Below, in pieces: positions 24,247 through 33,151 of a DNA stretch of 64,000 bases (within the stretch, counting starts at the first letter, position 1; the number at the start of each line of letters is the position of its first letter). The position numbers and the translations under genes were made by a program. The notes beneath the pieces are model-generated. The model was not told the DNA's origin. It saw nothing but the letters and a program-made list of their open reading frames with translations, and did not search any database. This DNA comes from an uncultured Phascolarctobacterium sp. (lineage in GTDB: Bacteria > Bacillota > Negativicutes > Acidaminococcales > Acidaminococcaceae): positions 29,939 to 93,938 of the forward strand of contig NZ_CAADXO010000068.1 in assembly GCF_900753045.1 (NCBI RefSeq), read 5' to 3'.

Positions 24247-24307
24247 CCCCATCCTACCCAAAAATTCCCTTTCGGGTGGGGCGCTGACACTCTTTTTGCG
24301 CTATAAT
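24247..24307 (+). promoter_or_regulatory. Palindromic operator-promoter, copy 5
   Basis: Plus strand: CCCCATCCTACCC..TTTCGGGTGGGGCGC (24247-24284), then exactly 17 nt and TATAAT (24302-24307). It is the only copy facing right and serves the zinc-ribbon gene. Confidence 0.7.
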
Positions 24308-24337
24308 GAAGGCAAGATAAGGAAGGGAGATGTTCCT

Positions 24338-25591
24338 ATGTTTAAAGAAAACGACGAATGTTGTGCTATACAATGTGAAAAATGCGGCGGCACCATGTAT
24401 TCCGACGCTACCAGCACCAGCTTCATCTGCTCCTTCTGCGGCAGCAAGGAGCCTTGGCCGAACAGCGAAAATATTCTTGATACCGAAATCAAATACCGCC
24501 ATAAGCCGGTAGAAGTTGTCAACGGTCTGGTGAAGCTGGGACACGTATACTTCATGGAGCGCTTGCCGGAGATGCTCAAAAACGACACCCAAAGCATCGA
24601 AGATAAGCTGGGCGTTTTCAGCGCCCTCAGCACCAAGGTTTACAAAGAAAGCCACACCATCAAGCTGCCCTGCCCGCTCTGCGGTGCCGATGTTACCGGC
24701 GAATCCACGCAGACTATTTTTACCTGCGAATACTGCGGTCACCGTCTGACGCAGGAGGAGCTAAAGGCCGGCGGCTACAACAAGGACCAGCTCATCGGCG
24801 CAGGCTCCCGCAGCTACCCCTCCATCGCCCTGCCCTTCAAGCTCACTAAGGAGCAGGCCTTCGGCAGAGCACAGCTGCTGATGAAGCGCGAGCCTATGTC
24901 CTTCAAGGGTGCGGAAAAGGCCATCAAGGAAAAATTTACCGCCTTTTATACTCCCTATACACTTGCGGACCTGCGCGTCAAAGCGCAAATCTCCAGCAAC
25001 AAGGGTGACTGCGAAATTTATCAGGAGGTTTTGAACTGGGTATATCCGCAAACCTATGTCTTTGACGAAAACGCCGTCGATATGGTTGCTCCCTGGAACT
25101 TTGATGAATTCGCCCCCTTTGACCCCGTATTTCTGGAGGGTGATGTACATATCACCACCCGCAGCAATCTTTTCCCAGTACAAAAATATCTTGACCGCAT
25201 GATCAACGAACAGCTTTGCAACAGGCTCTGCGAAAATTACGGCTTAAAGAATGTTACGATTGAAAAATGGGCACGCAATATCCGCAAGCATTCTGCTGAC
25301 ATCATGCTGCCGATTTATTATGTTGACTATACCGACAACAGCGCCGGCGAACGCTTCGTCATTGTAGTCAACGGCCAGACCGGCGCTGCCAGTGCCCGCT
25401 TCGTCAACAGCAAGGATAAGGTGCGCAGCCTGCAGCTGCCAGCCAACAGCAAGCTGCCGCGCTTTGCCGAAACAACGCTGCGCACACCGCCGATGATTGT
25501 GCGCTATGTTAAGCCCAAATTCCTGCATGAGGTAATTCCGCCGGAGAAGGGCTTCAAAAAGAGTCTTTTCCAGATGCTCAAATTCTGGTAA
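24338..25591 (+). CDS. Protein with two N-terminal zinc ribbons
   Basis: 417 aa from the ATG at 24338, about 8 nt after GGGAG. A longer frame back to 24296 would contain the -10 box and is rejected. Two CxxC...CxxC ribbons are visible: CEKCGG...CSFCG (about 10-32) and CPLCGA...CEYCGH (about 110-135). The remaining 280 residues form a mixed domain (PLPFKLTKEQAF onward) that I do not recognise; a short FKKSLFQMLKFW end may be amphipathic. It has no signal peptide, so it is cytoplasmic or peripheral. It stands alone under operator-promoter copy 5. Confidence 0.8.
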   Translation: MFKENDECCAIQCEKCGGTMYSDATSTSFICSFCGSKEPWPNSENILDTEIKYRHKPVEVVNGLVKLGHVYFMERLPEMLKNDTQSIEDKLGVFSALSTKVYKESHTIKLPCPLCGADVTGESTQTIFTCEYCGHRLTQEELKAGGYNKDQLIGAGSRSYPSIALPFKLTKEQAFGRAQLLMKREPMSFKGAEKAIKEKFTAFYTPYTLADLRVKAQISSNKGDCEIYQEVLNWVYPQTYVFDENAVDMVAPWNFDEFAPFDPVFLEGDVHITTRSNLFPVQKYLDRMINEQLCNRLCENYGLKNVTIEKWARNIRKHSADIMLPIYYVDYTDNSAGERFVIVVNGQTGAASARFVNSKDKVRSLQLPANSKLPRFAETTLRTPPMIVRYVKPKFLHEVIPPEKGFKKSLFQMLKFW

Positions 25592-25640
25592 AAATCCGGC
25601 TATAGCCGTAGCATAATAAGCCACCTCCTTGTACAAAAAA

Positions 25641-25678
25641 GCAGAGAGACGTGTTTCACGTGAAACACAGCTCTCTGC
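25641..25678 (-). terminator. parB terminator with a parS site in its loop
   Basis: GCAGAGAG (25641-25648) pairs with CTCTCTGC (25671-25678). The minus-strand transcript continues into TTTTTT. The 22 nt between the arms contain the parS palindrome. Confidence 0.8.
25652..25667. other. parS centromere site 1
   Basis: TGTTTCACGTGAAACA, a perfect match to the consensus bacterial parS 16-mer bound by ParB/Spo0J. Confidence 0.95.
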
Positions 25679-25718
25679 TTTTATCATTGCTGCTGGAAGG
25701 CTTCCTGCTTATTTACTT

Positions 25719-26597
25719 TCAGAACAGGGGCTTGCTGTTGCCGCCCTTCGGCTTCTTCTGGTTCTTGATGCGGACGCTGACAATTACCTCATCGCCTTCC
25801 ACCGTCTGCTCCATATTAACCGGAATGCCGACATCCTTAATAGCGTTGACAACCTGCTTAATACTGTTCAGGTAAATGCGGACATCGTTGACAATCACCA
25901 TACGGCGGCGTTTTTCCTGCTGGTTGTCCTCCAGCAGCTTATTGATATATTCCTCGGTCTGGCGCACGCTGTAATTCTTAGCAACAACAACCTCCAGCAC
26001 CTCCAGACGCTTGGCATCATCATCCAGCTTCAGCAGTGCGCGTGCATGACGCTCGCTCAGACCGGCATCCACCAGCACCTTGCGTACAGCAGGCGACAGG
26101 CGCAGCAAACGCAGCTTGTTGGCGATAGTAGACTGTTTCTTGCCTACGCGCGCAGCCATAGCCTCCTGCGTCAGATGGAACTGCTCCATCAGCTGCTCGT
26201 AGCCCTCGGCCTCCTCCAGAAAATGCAGGTCCTCACGCTGCAGGTTTTCAATCAGCGCGATTTCCGCAATCTGCTGGTTAGTATAATCGCTGATAATAAC
26301 AGGTACCTCCGTCAGCTTTGCCATACGGGAAGCACGCAGACGGCGCTCGCCGGCAATCAGCAGATAACGGCCGTCCTCCGCCGGCGATACCAAAAGAGGC
26401 TGCAGCACGCCGTATTGGGCGATGGAAGCAGACAGCTCCTCTAAGGCTGCCTCGTCAAAGCTTTTGCGCGGCTGATAAGGGTTGGGGAAAATCTGCCCGA
26501 TGGGAACCTTGACTACCTTCACCTCATTAACGGCCTTACGCTCGCCGATAATACCGCAATCTGTATCCAATACCGAAAATCCATCATCTACTAACAT
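25719..26597 (-). CDS. parB: ParB/Spo0J/Noc-family chromosome partition protein
   Basis: The 292-aa protein has the N-terminal CTP-binding ParB domain: PNPYQPRKSFDE (about 38-49), GVLQPLLVSP, GERRLRAS (about 83-90) and ENLQRED (about 117). A central helix-turn-helix follows (LTQEAMAARVGKKQSTIANKLRLL, about 141-165), then a C-terminal dimer region. It loads at parS and slides as a CTP clamp. Its place directly after rsmG is the position of noc in Bacillus, but both sites in the window are parS, not the Noc site, and no parA adjoins it. GGGGG lies before the ATG; rsmG ends 11 bp upstream. Confidence 0.9.
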   Translation of the reverse strand: MLVDDGFSVLDTDCGIIGERKAVNEVKVVKVPIGQIFPNPYQPRKSFDEAALEELSASIAQYGVLQPLLVSPAEDGRYLLIAGERRLRASRMAKLTEVPVIISDYTNQQIAEIALIENLQREDLHFLEEAEGYEQLMEQFHLTQEAMAARVGKKQSTIANKLRLLRLSPAVRKVLVDAGLSERHARALLKLDDDAKRLEVLEVVVAKNYSVRQTEEYINKLLEDNQQEKRRRMVIVNDVRIYLNSIKQVVNAIKDVGIPVNMEQTVEGDEVIVSVRIKNQKKPKGGNSKPLF

Positions 26598-26608
26598 ATG
26601 CTTTCCCC

Positions 26609-27328
26609 CTATTTAGCGCCTAAGGGCTGTTTTTCCGGCGTACCAGCCTTACGCGGGTATTGCGCCGGTGTGCTTTTGATTTTAGCTATCTTTATTATAG
26701 CACGTCCATCATCCAGACCGGGTAATTTTACAGGCTCCGCACTGAGAATTTTACCGCCGAGAATTTTTACCGCAGCCTCGCCCTCGGTAATTTCCTCTGC
26801 AAACTTGCTTCCCTTCAGAGCGATAAACTGACCGCCCTTCTTGGCCAGCGGCAGGCAGTATTCGCTCAGCACGCTCAAACGTGCCACAGCGCGCGCCGTT
26901 ACATAGTCATATTTTTCGCGGTGCTTTTTATCACGTCCCGCATCCTCGGCACGCAAATGCTCGCAGCGGATGCCCTTCAGCCCCAGCTCCTCAATCACTT
27001 GCTGCAAAAAGCGCAAGCGCTTGCCCAGGGAATCAATCAAGGTAACCTTCAGCTCGGGGCAGTAAATTTTCAGCGGCACACCGGGAAAGCCGGCGCCCGT
27101 GCCCACGTCTGCCAAGGTTTTGCCGGCCATCTCCGCCTCGTAGGCCAGCAGGCTGTCTACCATATGCTTTACGACAACATCCTCAGGCTCGGTAATAGCG
27201 GTAAGGTTCATCACCTTATTGGTTTCCACCAGCAGCTCGTAATAACGGCTGAACTGCTCCAGCTGCAGCGGCGTAAAGCTCAAACCGGCCTCTGCACCCT
27301 TTTCGGCTAAAATTTCTGCAAAGGTCAT
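26609..27328 (-). CDS. rsmG: 16S rRNA (guanine(527)-N7)-methyltransferase
   Basis: The 239-aa SAM-dependent enzyme methylates G527 of 16S rRNA. It shows the RsmG pattern: MNLTAITEPEDVVVKHMVDSL (about 40-60), the SAM loop LADVGTGAGFPGVPLKI (about 72-88), VTLIDSLGKRLRFLQ and the VTARAVARLSVL block. ATGA overlap with mnmG (4 bp) shows coupling. Confidence 0.95.
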   Translation of the reverse strand: MTFAEILAEKGAEAGLSFTPLQLEQFSRYYELLVETNKVMNLTAITEPEDVVVKHMVDSLLAYEAEMAGKTLADVGTGAGFPGVPLKIYCPELKVTLIDSLGKRLRFLQQVIEELGLKGIRCEHLRAEDAGRDKKHREKYDYVTARAVARLSVLSEYCLPLAKKGGQFIALKGSKFAEEITEGEAAVKILGGKILSAEPVKLPGLDDGRAIIKIAKIKSTPAQYPRKAGTPEKQPLGAK

Positions 27329-29208
27329 TCTTCCTGCTCCTTTCGGCGCTTCAGCTCCAACGCAATCATCAGCACACTGATATCAGCAGGAGAAACACCG
27401 CTGATACGCGATGCCTGACCGATATTTGCCGGACGTACCTTGTCCAGCTTTTCAGCAGCCTCGCTGGAAAGCTCCTTAATCGCACGATAATCTATATCGT
27501 CAGGCAGGCGCTTGTTTTCCAGCTTCATAAAGCGCTCAACCTCCTGACGCTGTTTCGTAATATAGCCCTCATACTTGGCGAAAATCTCGGCCTGCTCAGC
27601 TACCTGCGGTGCCAGCTCCGGCAAACCGAAGGCCTGCTGCAGCTTGCTGTAGGTAACCTCCTTGCGGCGCAGCAAATCCAAAAGACTGCTGCCGCTGCGC
27701 AGCGGCGCTGTACCCATAGCCTCCAGCTTGGCATTGTTTTCCGCACTGGGAGAAATATTCTGCTTGCCAAGCTCACTCACCGTGCGCTCCAAAACAGTGC
27801 GCTTTTCAGTGAAAATGCCGTAGCGCTTATCATCAACCAAACCAATAGCTCTGCCCTTTTCCGTCAGGCGCAAATCAGCATTATCCTGACGCAGCAGTAA
27901 GCGATATTCCGCACGCGAGGTCATCATTCTGTAAGGCTCGGACGTACCCTTGGTAACAAGGTCATCAATCAAAACGCCGATATACGCCTCATCACGGCGC
28001 AGCACCAGCGGTTCGCGTCCGTTAATCTTCATCATCGCATTGATACCTGCCATCAGACCTTGGGCAGCAGCCTCCTCGTAGCCGCTGGTACCGTTAGACT
28101 GACCGGCACTGAACAAGCCGCTGATAGCCTTATGCTCCAGCGACGGACGCAGCTGCAGCGGGTCAAGGCAGTCGTAATCTATAGCATAGCCCGCACGCAT
28201 CATCTTGCAATGCTCCAGTCCGGGAATCGTCTGCATAAACTGCAGCTGAATGTGCGCCGGCAAAGAAGAGCTCATGCCCTGTACATACATTTCATTGGTA
28301 CTGCGTCCCTCAGGTTCGATAAACAGCTGATGACGCTCCTTATTGGCGAAGCGCACAATCTTAGATTCGATAGACGGGCAGTAACGTGGGCCGACGCCCT
28401 CAATCATACCGTTATACATACCGGATAAATGCAGATTATCGCGGATAATCTTATGCGTAGCCTCATTCGTATAGGTCAGGTAGCAGGGAACCTGCTCACG
28501 TGTTTTGATATTGCTGATAAAGGAGAAGTTGCGCACCTCCTCATCGCCGTACTGTGGCTCCATCTTGCTGTAATCAAGACTGCGGGCATCAATACGCGCC
28601 GGCGTACCTGTCTTGAAGCGCATCAGCTCCACACCGTTCTCCAGCAAAGAAGCGGACAGCTTCTGCGCACTGCGCAGACCGTTCGGACCGCATTCATAAT
28701 TAACCTGGCCGTAAACAATACGGCCGCGCAGATAAGTACCGGTAGCCAGGATAACGCACTTCGCCTCGAAAATCTCGCCTGTTTCGGCTTCTACGCCAAC
28801 AACCGCGCCGTTTTCCACCAGCAGCTTATCAATCATCAGCTGCTTCAGCTCCAGGTTCTCCTGATCCTCAACAATCTTTTTCATCAACGTATGATAAAAA
28901 GGCTTATCCTCCTGACCGCGCAGAGCATGCACGGCATAGCCCTTACCGGTATTCAAAAGACGCATCTGGATACACGCCAAATCCGCACTGATACCCATCT
29001 GACCGCCCAAAGCATCCAGTTCACGCACCAGATGACCTTTTGCCGGACCGCCGATAGACGGATTACACGGCATCAGCGCCACATTATCCAGCGACAGCGT
29101 CGCCAGCAGCGTCTTACCGCCCAGGCGGGCAGCAGCCAGCGCCGCCTCCACACCTGCGTGGCCGGCGCCAACGACAATTACATCAAATGTATCTGTAATA
29201 TAACTCAT
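27325..29208 (-). CDS. mnmG: tRNA uridine-5-carboxymethylaminomethyl(34) synthesis protein MnmG
   Basis: The 627-aa FAD enzyme works with MnmE to modify U34 of tRNAs. It has the dinucleotide site VVGAGHAGVEAALAAARLG (about 11-29), the PCNPSIGGPAKGHLVRE signature (about 48-64) and the C-terminal helical domain ending in the RISGVSPADISVL motif. Length is typical. It lies 38 bp after mnmE in the same transcript. Confidence 0.97.
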   Translation of the reverse strand: MSYITDTFDVIVVGAGHAGVEAALAAARLGGKTLLATLSLDNVALMPCNPSIGGPAKGHLVRELDALGGQMGISADLACIQMRLLNTGKGYAVHALRGQEDKPFYHTLMKKIVEDQENLELKQLMIDKLLVENGAVVGVEAETGEIFEAKCVILATGTYLRGRIVYGQVNYECGPNGLRSAQKLSASLLENGVELMRFKTGTPARIDARSLDYSKMEPQYGDEEVRNFSFISNIKTREQVPCYLTYTNEATHKIIRDNLHLSGMYNGMIEGVGPRYCPSIESKIVRFANKERHQLFIEPEGRSTNEMYVQGMSSSLPAHIQLQFMQTIPGLEHCKMMRAGYAIDYDCLDPLQLRPSLEHKAISGLFSAGQSNGTSGYEEAAAQGLMAGINAMMKINGREPLVLRRDEAYIGVLIDDLVTKGTSEPYRMMTSRAEYRLLLRQDNADLRLTEKGRAIGLVDDKRYGIFTEKRTVLERTVSELGKQNISPSAENNAKLEAMGTAPLRSGSSLLDLLRRKEVTYSKLQQAFGLPELAPQVAEQAEIFAKYEGYITKQRQEVERFMKLENKRLPDDIDYRAIKELSSEAAEKLDKVRPANIGQASRISGVSPADISVLMIALELKRRKEQEE

Positions 29209-29246
29209 CTTAATAGACCTCTTAAAAATATATGTATTAGCTACCC

Positions 29247-30626
29247 CTACTTACCGATACAGAACCTCTCAAAAATCTCATTGATAATCTCATCCTGCAC
29301 CGTATCACCCGTAATCTCCCCTAACAGGTCAATCGCCGAGCGCACATCAATCACAATACAATCATACGGCAAATAATCCTGCGCCGCAACCTCCGCATCC
29401 TGCAACCCTGCCAGCGCCTCACGCAGCAAACGCTCCTGACGCGCATTCTGAATATATGCACCGTCCTCCAGCGTACCCTTGCTGCCGTAAACATAGCTCT
29501 TCAGCCAGGCAGTAAACGCCTCAATACCAACCAAAGTCTTAGCGGAAAGCGTCATCACCTTATCAGCACCAAAGCGCTCACGCAGCTGCGCCAAATCAAC
29601 CTGCTGCGGCAAATCGCTCTTATTCACAATCACCACACAAGGCTTGCCGGCCGCAGCCTGCAAAATAGCCTCATCCTCAGCCGTCAGACCCTCGCTGCCG
29701 TCAATCACACAGATAACCAGCTCCGAATCCTCCAACAGCTGACGGCTCTTCTCCACGCCGATTTTCTCCACAAAATCATCGGTAGCACGAATACCCGCAG
29801 TATCCGCAAGCACCAGCGGCACACCGTCAAGCAGCAGCTGCTCCTCAATAACGTCACGCGTCGTACCGGCATACTGCGAAACAATAGCACGCTCCTCACG
29901 CAGCAAAGCATTCAGCAAGCTCGACTTGCCCACGTTCGGACGTCCGACAATAGCTGTACGCAGGCCTTCGCGCAAAATCTTGCCCGTATGCGCATGCGCC
30001 AGCAGATGCTCAATCCCGCTGCAGACAGTGCTCAGGCTCTCCTGCACCCTGCCATAGGTAACATCCTCGATATCCTCCTCCGGATAATCAATCACAGCCT
30101 CCAGATTAACAACAATATCCACCAGCTGCTTACGCAAAGTGCGCAGCTCGCCTGCCAGCTGTCCCTGCTGCTGACGCGCAGCCAGCTTCAGGCTCGCCTC
30201 ACTGCGCGAACGGATAATATCCATAACCGCCTCAGCCTGCGTCAGATCAATCCTGCCGTTCAAAAACGCACGCTTCGTAAACTCGCCGGCCTCCGCCGGA
30301 CGCGCACCGGCAGCAAAAGTCAGCTGCAGAATCTTCTGCAGCGGCTGCACACCGCCGTGACACTGGATTTCCACCACATCCTCCGCCGTATAAGAACGGG
30401 GAGCACGCATATACACCGCCAGCACCTCATCTACAAGGCTACCGTCCGTATCATAAACATGGCCATAAGCAAGCGTATTCACAGGATATGCACCCAATGC
30501 CTTGCCGGAAGCCGCCTTAAACAAGGTCTCGCCCACCGCCAACGCCTGCGGTCCGCTAATACGCACAATACCTACAGCACCTTCGCCAAGAGCCGTAGTA
30601 ACAGCACTAATCGTATCCTCAGCCAT
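29247..30626 (-). CDS. mnmE: tRNA modification GTPase MnmE
   Basis: 459 aa: N-terminal formyl-THF-binding domain (1-118), helical domain, and an inserted G domain with GRPNVGKSSLLN (about 229), DTAGIR, NKSDLP (about 337). The C-terminus ends in FCIGK, the conserved Cys-containing tail. Partner of MnmG. A terminator separates it from jag upstream, so it may have its own start of transcription. Confidence 0.97.
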   Translation of the reverse strand: MAEDTISAVTTALGEGAVGIVRISGPQALAVGETLFKAASGKALGAYPVNTLAYGHVYDTDGSLVDEVLAVYMRAPRSYTAEDVVEIQCHGGVQPLQKILQLTFAAGARPAEAGEFTKRAFLNGRIDLTQAEAVMDIIRSRSEASLKLAARQQQGQLAGELRTLRKQLVDIVVNLEAVIDYPEEDIEDVTYGRVQESLSTVCSGIEHLLAHAHTGKILREGLRTAIVGRPNVGKSSLLNALLREERAIVSQYAGTTRDVIEEQLLLDGVPLVLADTAGIRATDDFVEKIGVEKSRQLLEDSELVICVIDGSEGLTAEDEAILQAAAGKPCVVIVNKSDLPQQVDLAQLRERFGADKVMTLSAKTLVGIEAFTAWLKSYVYGSKGTLEDGAYIQNARQERLLREALAGLQDAEVAAQDYLPYDCIVIDVRSAIDLLGEITGDTVQDEIINEIFERFCIGK

Positions 30627-30672
30627 ATGACCCTCCTTCTTTTATCTGTACTGCATAAAAAAGCTCAGTACG

Positions 30673-30723
30673 GAAAAAAGGCTGCCGCAAATAAGCCTCT
30701 GATTAACTTAACGCGACAGCCTT
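30673..30723 (-). terminator. Intrinsic terminator after jag
   Basis: On the minus strand AAGGCTGTCGC pairs with GCGGCAGCCTT, followed by TTTT, between jag and mnmE. Confidence 0.75.
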
Positions 30724-30733
30724 GCTTTTTATT

Positions 30734-31657
30734 TTATTTTTTCAGCTCAATAACCACATGACGATAAGGCTCATCGCCCTCGCTCAGGGTAGTAACACGA
30801 CGGTCACCCTGTAATGCCATATGGATAATCTTGCGTTCGTGCGGATTCATAGGCTCCAGGGCTACGCGCTCACCGGTACGTTTAACCTTATCTGCCAGAC
30901 GCGCTGCCAGACGGTTAAGAGTTTCGATACGGCGGTCGCGGTAATCCTCAACGTCAATGATTACACGCACACGCTCGTTGCTATTCTTGTTAGCAACAAG
31001 ATTGGTCAGGTATTGCAAGCTGTCTAAGGTCTGTCCATGCTTGCCGATTAAAATACCCATATCATCACCATGCAGGCGGAAGGTAACGCTGCCGTCATTT
31101 TTGTTGATGAATTTTTCCATAGCAACCTCAATATGCATAGCATTGAAGATTTTCTGCAAAAATTCTTTAGCAGCAGCAACTGCCTCATCACTTACATTGT
31201 ATTTACGCGGTTCGCGGTTCTGACGTTCGCGACGCTCGCTCTTTAAAGCATTCAGCGCTGCAATAGCATCATCAACTGCATCATCCTTAGCATCTGCAGC
31301 CTTCTTCTTGAAATCCTCGGCAGCTACAGCTGCATCGGCCTTCACAGCATCAGCCTTTTTAGCCAGAGCACCGGCAGCTACGGTTGCAGCCACCTTTACT
31401 GCAGCTACAGCATCGGCAGCAGCCTCGCTGACGGTTTTTTCAGCAGCGGGTGCAGCCTCAGCAGGTTTTTCTGCCTCTGCTTCTGCAGGTTTAACGCTTA
31501 CGCGTACACGGGCATCCTTACGGCCAAAGCCCAAAAAGCCCTTTTTTGCTTCCTCTAATACTTCAACAACAGCCTGGTCGGCAGTAACATTCAGTTCTGC
31601 CAAAGCTGCTGCAACAGCTTCGTCCACGCTCTTACCGGTCTTCTCAACAAAAGCCAT
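30734..31657 (-). CDS. jag: RNA-binding protein Jag/KhpB (SpoIIIJ-associated)
   Basis: 307 aa from the ATG at 31657 (AGGAG 9 nt upstream; a TTG at 31666 is less likely). Domains: Jag-N (about 1-50, with EEAKKGFLGFGRKDARV), a long Ala/Lys-rich linker (about 55-150) of low complexity, a KH domain (about 165-235, FRLHGDDMGILIGKHGQTLD) and R3H (about 240-305, with NPHERKIIHMALQ). It binds RNA, and is usually co-encoded with YidC as here. The linker is longer than in Bacillus. Confidence 0.93.
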   Translation of the reverse strand: MAFVEKTGKSVDEAVAAALAELNVTADQAVVEVLEEAKKGFLGFGRKDARVRVSVKPAEAEAEKPAEAAPAAEKTVSEAAADAVAAVKVAATVAAGALAKKADAVKADAAVAAEDFKKKAADAKDDAVDDAIAALNALKSERRERQNREPRKYNVSDEAVAAAKEFLQKIFNAMHIEVAMEKFINKNDGSVTFRLHGDDMGILIGKHGQTLDSLQYLTNLVANKNSNERVRVIIDVEDYRDRRIETLNRLAARLADKVKRTGERVALEPMNPHERKIIHMALQGDRRVTTLSEGDEPYRHVVIELKK

Positions 31658-31685
31658 CTTTACCAACTCCTATACGCTTACACGC

Positions 31686-32330
31686 TTATTTAGCAGCAGC
31701 TCTGTTCATAATAGACTGCTGTGCAATCTGCATAATATTCATAACAACCCAGTACAGTACCAAACCTGCCGGGAAGGTCAAGCTGATATAACCGATGAAC
31801 AGAGGCATGAAGTACATCATCATCTTGTTCTGTGCACCGCCGCCGTTTGTCGGCATAGTCTGCTTGGTCTGAATAAAAGTAGTTAATGCGGAAAGCACCG
31901 GCAGAACATAGGTCGGGTCTGCCTTGGAAATGTCAGCCAGCCACAAAAAGCTGGTAACGATTTCCGGATGTGCTGCATAGTTGTAGTCACGGATACCGTA
32001 GAAAATACCAATCATAATCGGCATCTGGATGAGCAGCGGCAGACAGCCTGCCAGCGGATTAACGCCTTCGCTCTTATATAAATTAGCCAGCTCCATATTC
32101 AGGCGCTGTTTATCATCCTTATATTTTTCCTGTAAAGCCTTCATCTTCGGCTGAATTTCCATCATAGCCTTAGTTGACTGAATCTGCTTCTGAGTCAACG
32201 GATACATAATCAGCTTAATGATAATGGTCATTAACACAATAGCCAGGCCAAGGTTCGGTATACCGACGCTCTCAGTAAAATTGTAGAGCACAGTTAACAC
32301 CTGTTGTACGATATTAGCGAGAAAATCCAA
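31686..32330 (-). CDS. yidC: Membrane protein insertase YidC (short Firmicute type)
   Basis: The 214-aa protein has five predicted membrane helices and the YidC core: NLGLAIVLMTIIIKLIMYPLT, the cytosolic hairpin QPKMKALQEKYKDD, and NPLAGCLPLLIQMPI (about 100). It inserts membrane proteins alone or with SecYEG. No lipobox is visible, unlike B. subtilis SpoIIIJ; the Arg in the groove is replaced by Lys (IIIKL). It lies between yidD and jag. Confidence 0.95.
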   Translation of the reverse strand: MDFLANIVQQVLTVLYNFTESVGIPNLGLAIVLMTIIIKLIMYPLTQKQIQSTKAMMEIQPKMKALQEKYKDDKQRLNMELANLYKSEGVNPLAGCLPLLIQMPIMIGIFYGIRDYNYAAHPEIVTSFLWLADISKADPTYVLPVLSALTTFIQTKQTMPTNGGGAQNKMMMYFMPLFIGYISLTFPAGLVLYWVVMNIMQIAQQSIMNRAAAK

Positions 32331-32375
32331 GATATCACTCCTTAAAAAACAAAGTGTTATAGCTTAATAGTATGC

Positions 32376-32585
32376 TTATGGCACAGGGTCATAACCGCCC
32401 GGATGAAAAGGATGACATTTGGCGATACGCTTAATCGCCAACCACGTTCCCTTCACAGGACCCTTCTTCTGAATCGCTTCAATAGCATACGCTGAACATG
32501 TAGGATAAAACCTGCAGGTCGGCGGTTTCAGCGGTGATATAAAAATCTGGTAGAATCTTATACACAAAATCAGTAACCTGCTCAT
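32376..32585 (-). CDS. yidD: Membrane protein insertion efficiency factor YidD
   Basis: The 69-aa protein has the family pattern: FYQIFISPLKPPTCRFYPTCS (three Cys with PTCS), AIEAIQKKGPVKGTWLAIKRI, and CHPFHPGGYDPVP at the end. It is placed between rnpA and yidC as usual. Confidence 0.95.
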   Translation of the reverse strand: MSRLLILCIRFYQIFISPLKPPTCRFYPTCSAYAIEAIQKKGPVKGTWLAIKRIAKCHPFHPGGYDPVP

Positions 32586-32600
32586 AGCCTTCTATCCTTA

Positions 32601-32957
32601 TTACTGCAGCAGAGCTGCTCTTTTTGCCAGTCTTAAAAATACACGCTCAAAAGTCTTGTAATCAGCCTTTGTCAGCTTCTTGCGAGCTACCCAGACTATA
32701 TGGTAACCCTTTTTGAGTTCTGCCTTATGCATGCGGAATACTTCACGCATCAGACGCTTGACACGGTTGCGCACCACAGCGCAGCCCAGTTTCTTGCCTA
32801 CCGCCAGACCGATTTTTATATCTTCGCCCTGATCCGGGAGAATATAAAAAACCGACATAGCATCGACAACAGTACGTCCCTTTACATAGACAATCTGAAA
32901 GCTTTTCTTCGATTTAAGTCGATTTAATTTTTTTAAAGTAAACTTTTTCTTTTGCAT
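32601..32957 (-). CDS. rnpA: Ribonuclease P protein component
   Basis: 118 aa from the ATG at 32957 (AGGTG 9 nt upstream; the earlier ATG at 32978 overlaps that site). The signature RNRVKRLMREVFR (about 65-77) is present. It binds the RNase P RNA to mature tRNA 5' ends. It follows rpmH in the usual operon. Confidence 0.95.
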   Translation of the reverse strand: MQKKKFTLKKLNRLKSKKSFQIVYVKGRTVVDAMSVFYILPDQGEDIKIGLAVGKKLGCAVVRNRVKRLMREVFRMHKAELKKGYHIVWVARKKLTKADYKTFERVFLRLAKRAALLQ

Positions 32958-32980
32958 CAAATGCACACCTGCCCGCATGG

Positions 32981-33010
32981 AAAAAATAGGCCACTTGCGC
33001 GGCCTATTTT
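32981..33010 (-). terminator. Hairpin between rpmH and rnpA
   Basis: AAAATAGGCC/GGCCTATTTT with a run of T's on the minus strand. It may partly terminate after rpmH, matching the higher need for L34 than for RnpA. Confidence 0.65.
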
Positions 33011-33016
33011 ATAATG

Positions 33017-33151
33017 TTATGCAGACAATTTCTTTCTGCCTCTAGCACGTCTTCTTTTGAGAACTTGACGACCGCCCAAAGTTTTCATTCTTTCTCTGAA
33101 ACCATGAGTTCTTTTTCTTCTGAGATTGTTAGGTTGAAAAGTACGCTTCAT
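33017..33151 (-). CDS. rpmH: Large ribosomal subunit protein bL34
   Basis: The 44-aa protein reads MKRTFQPNNLRRKRTHGFRE and continues to GRKKLSA, a full-length L34. AAGGAGG lies about 8 nt before the ATG. It is too short for most ORF cut-offs but unmistakable, and marks the left side of the origin region. Confidence 0.97.
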   Translation of the reverse strand: MKRTFQPNNLRRKRTHGFRERMKTLGGRQVLKRRRARGRKKLSA

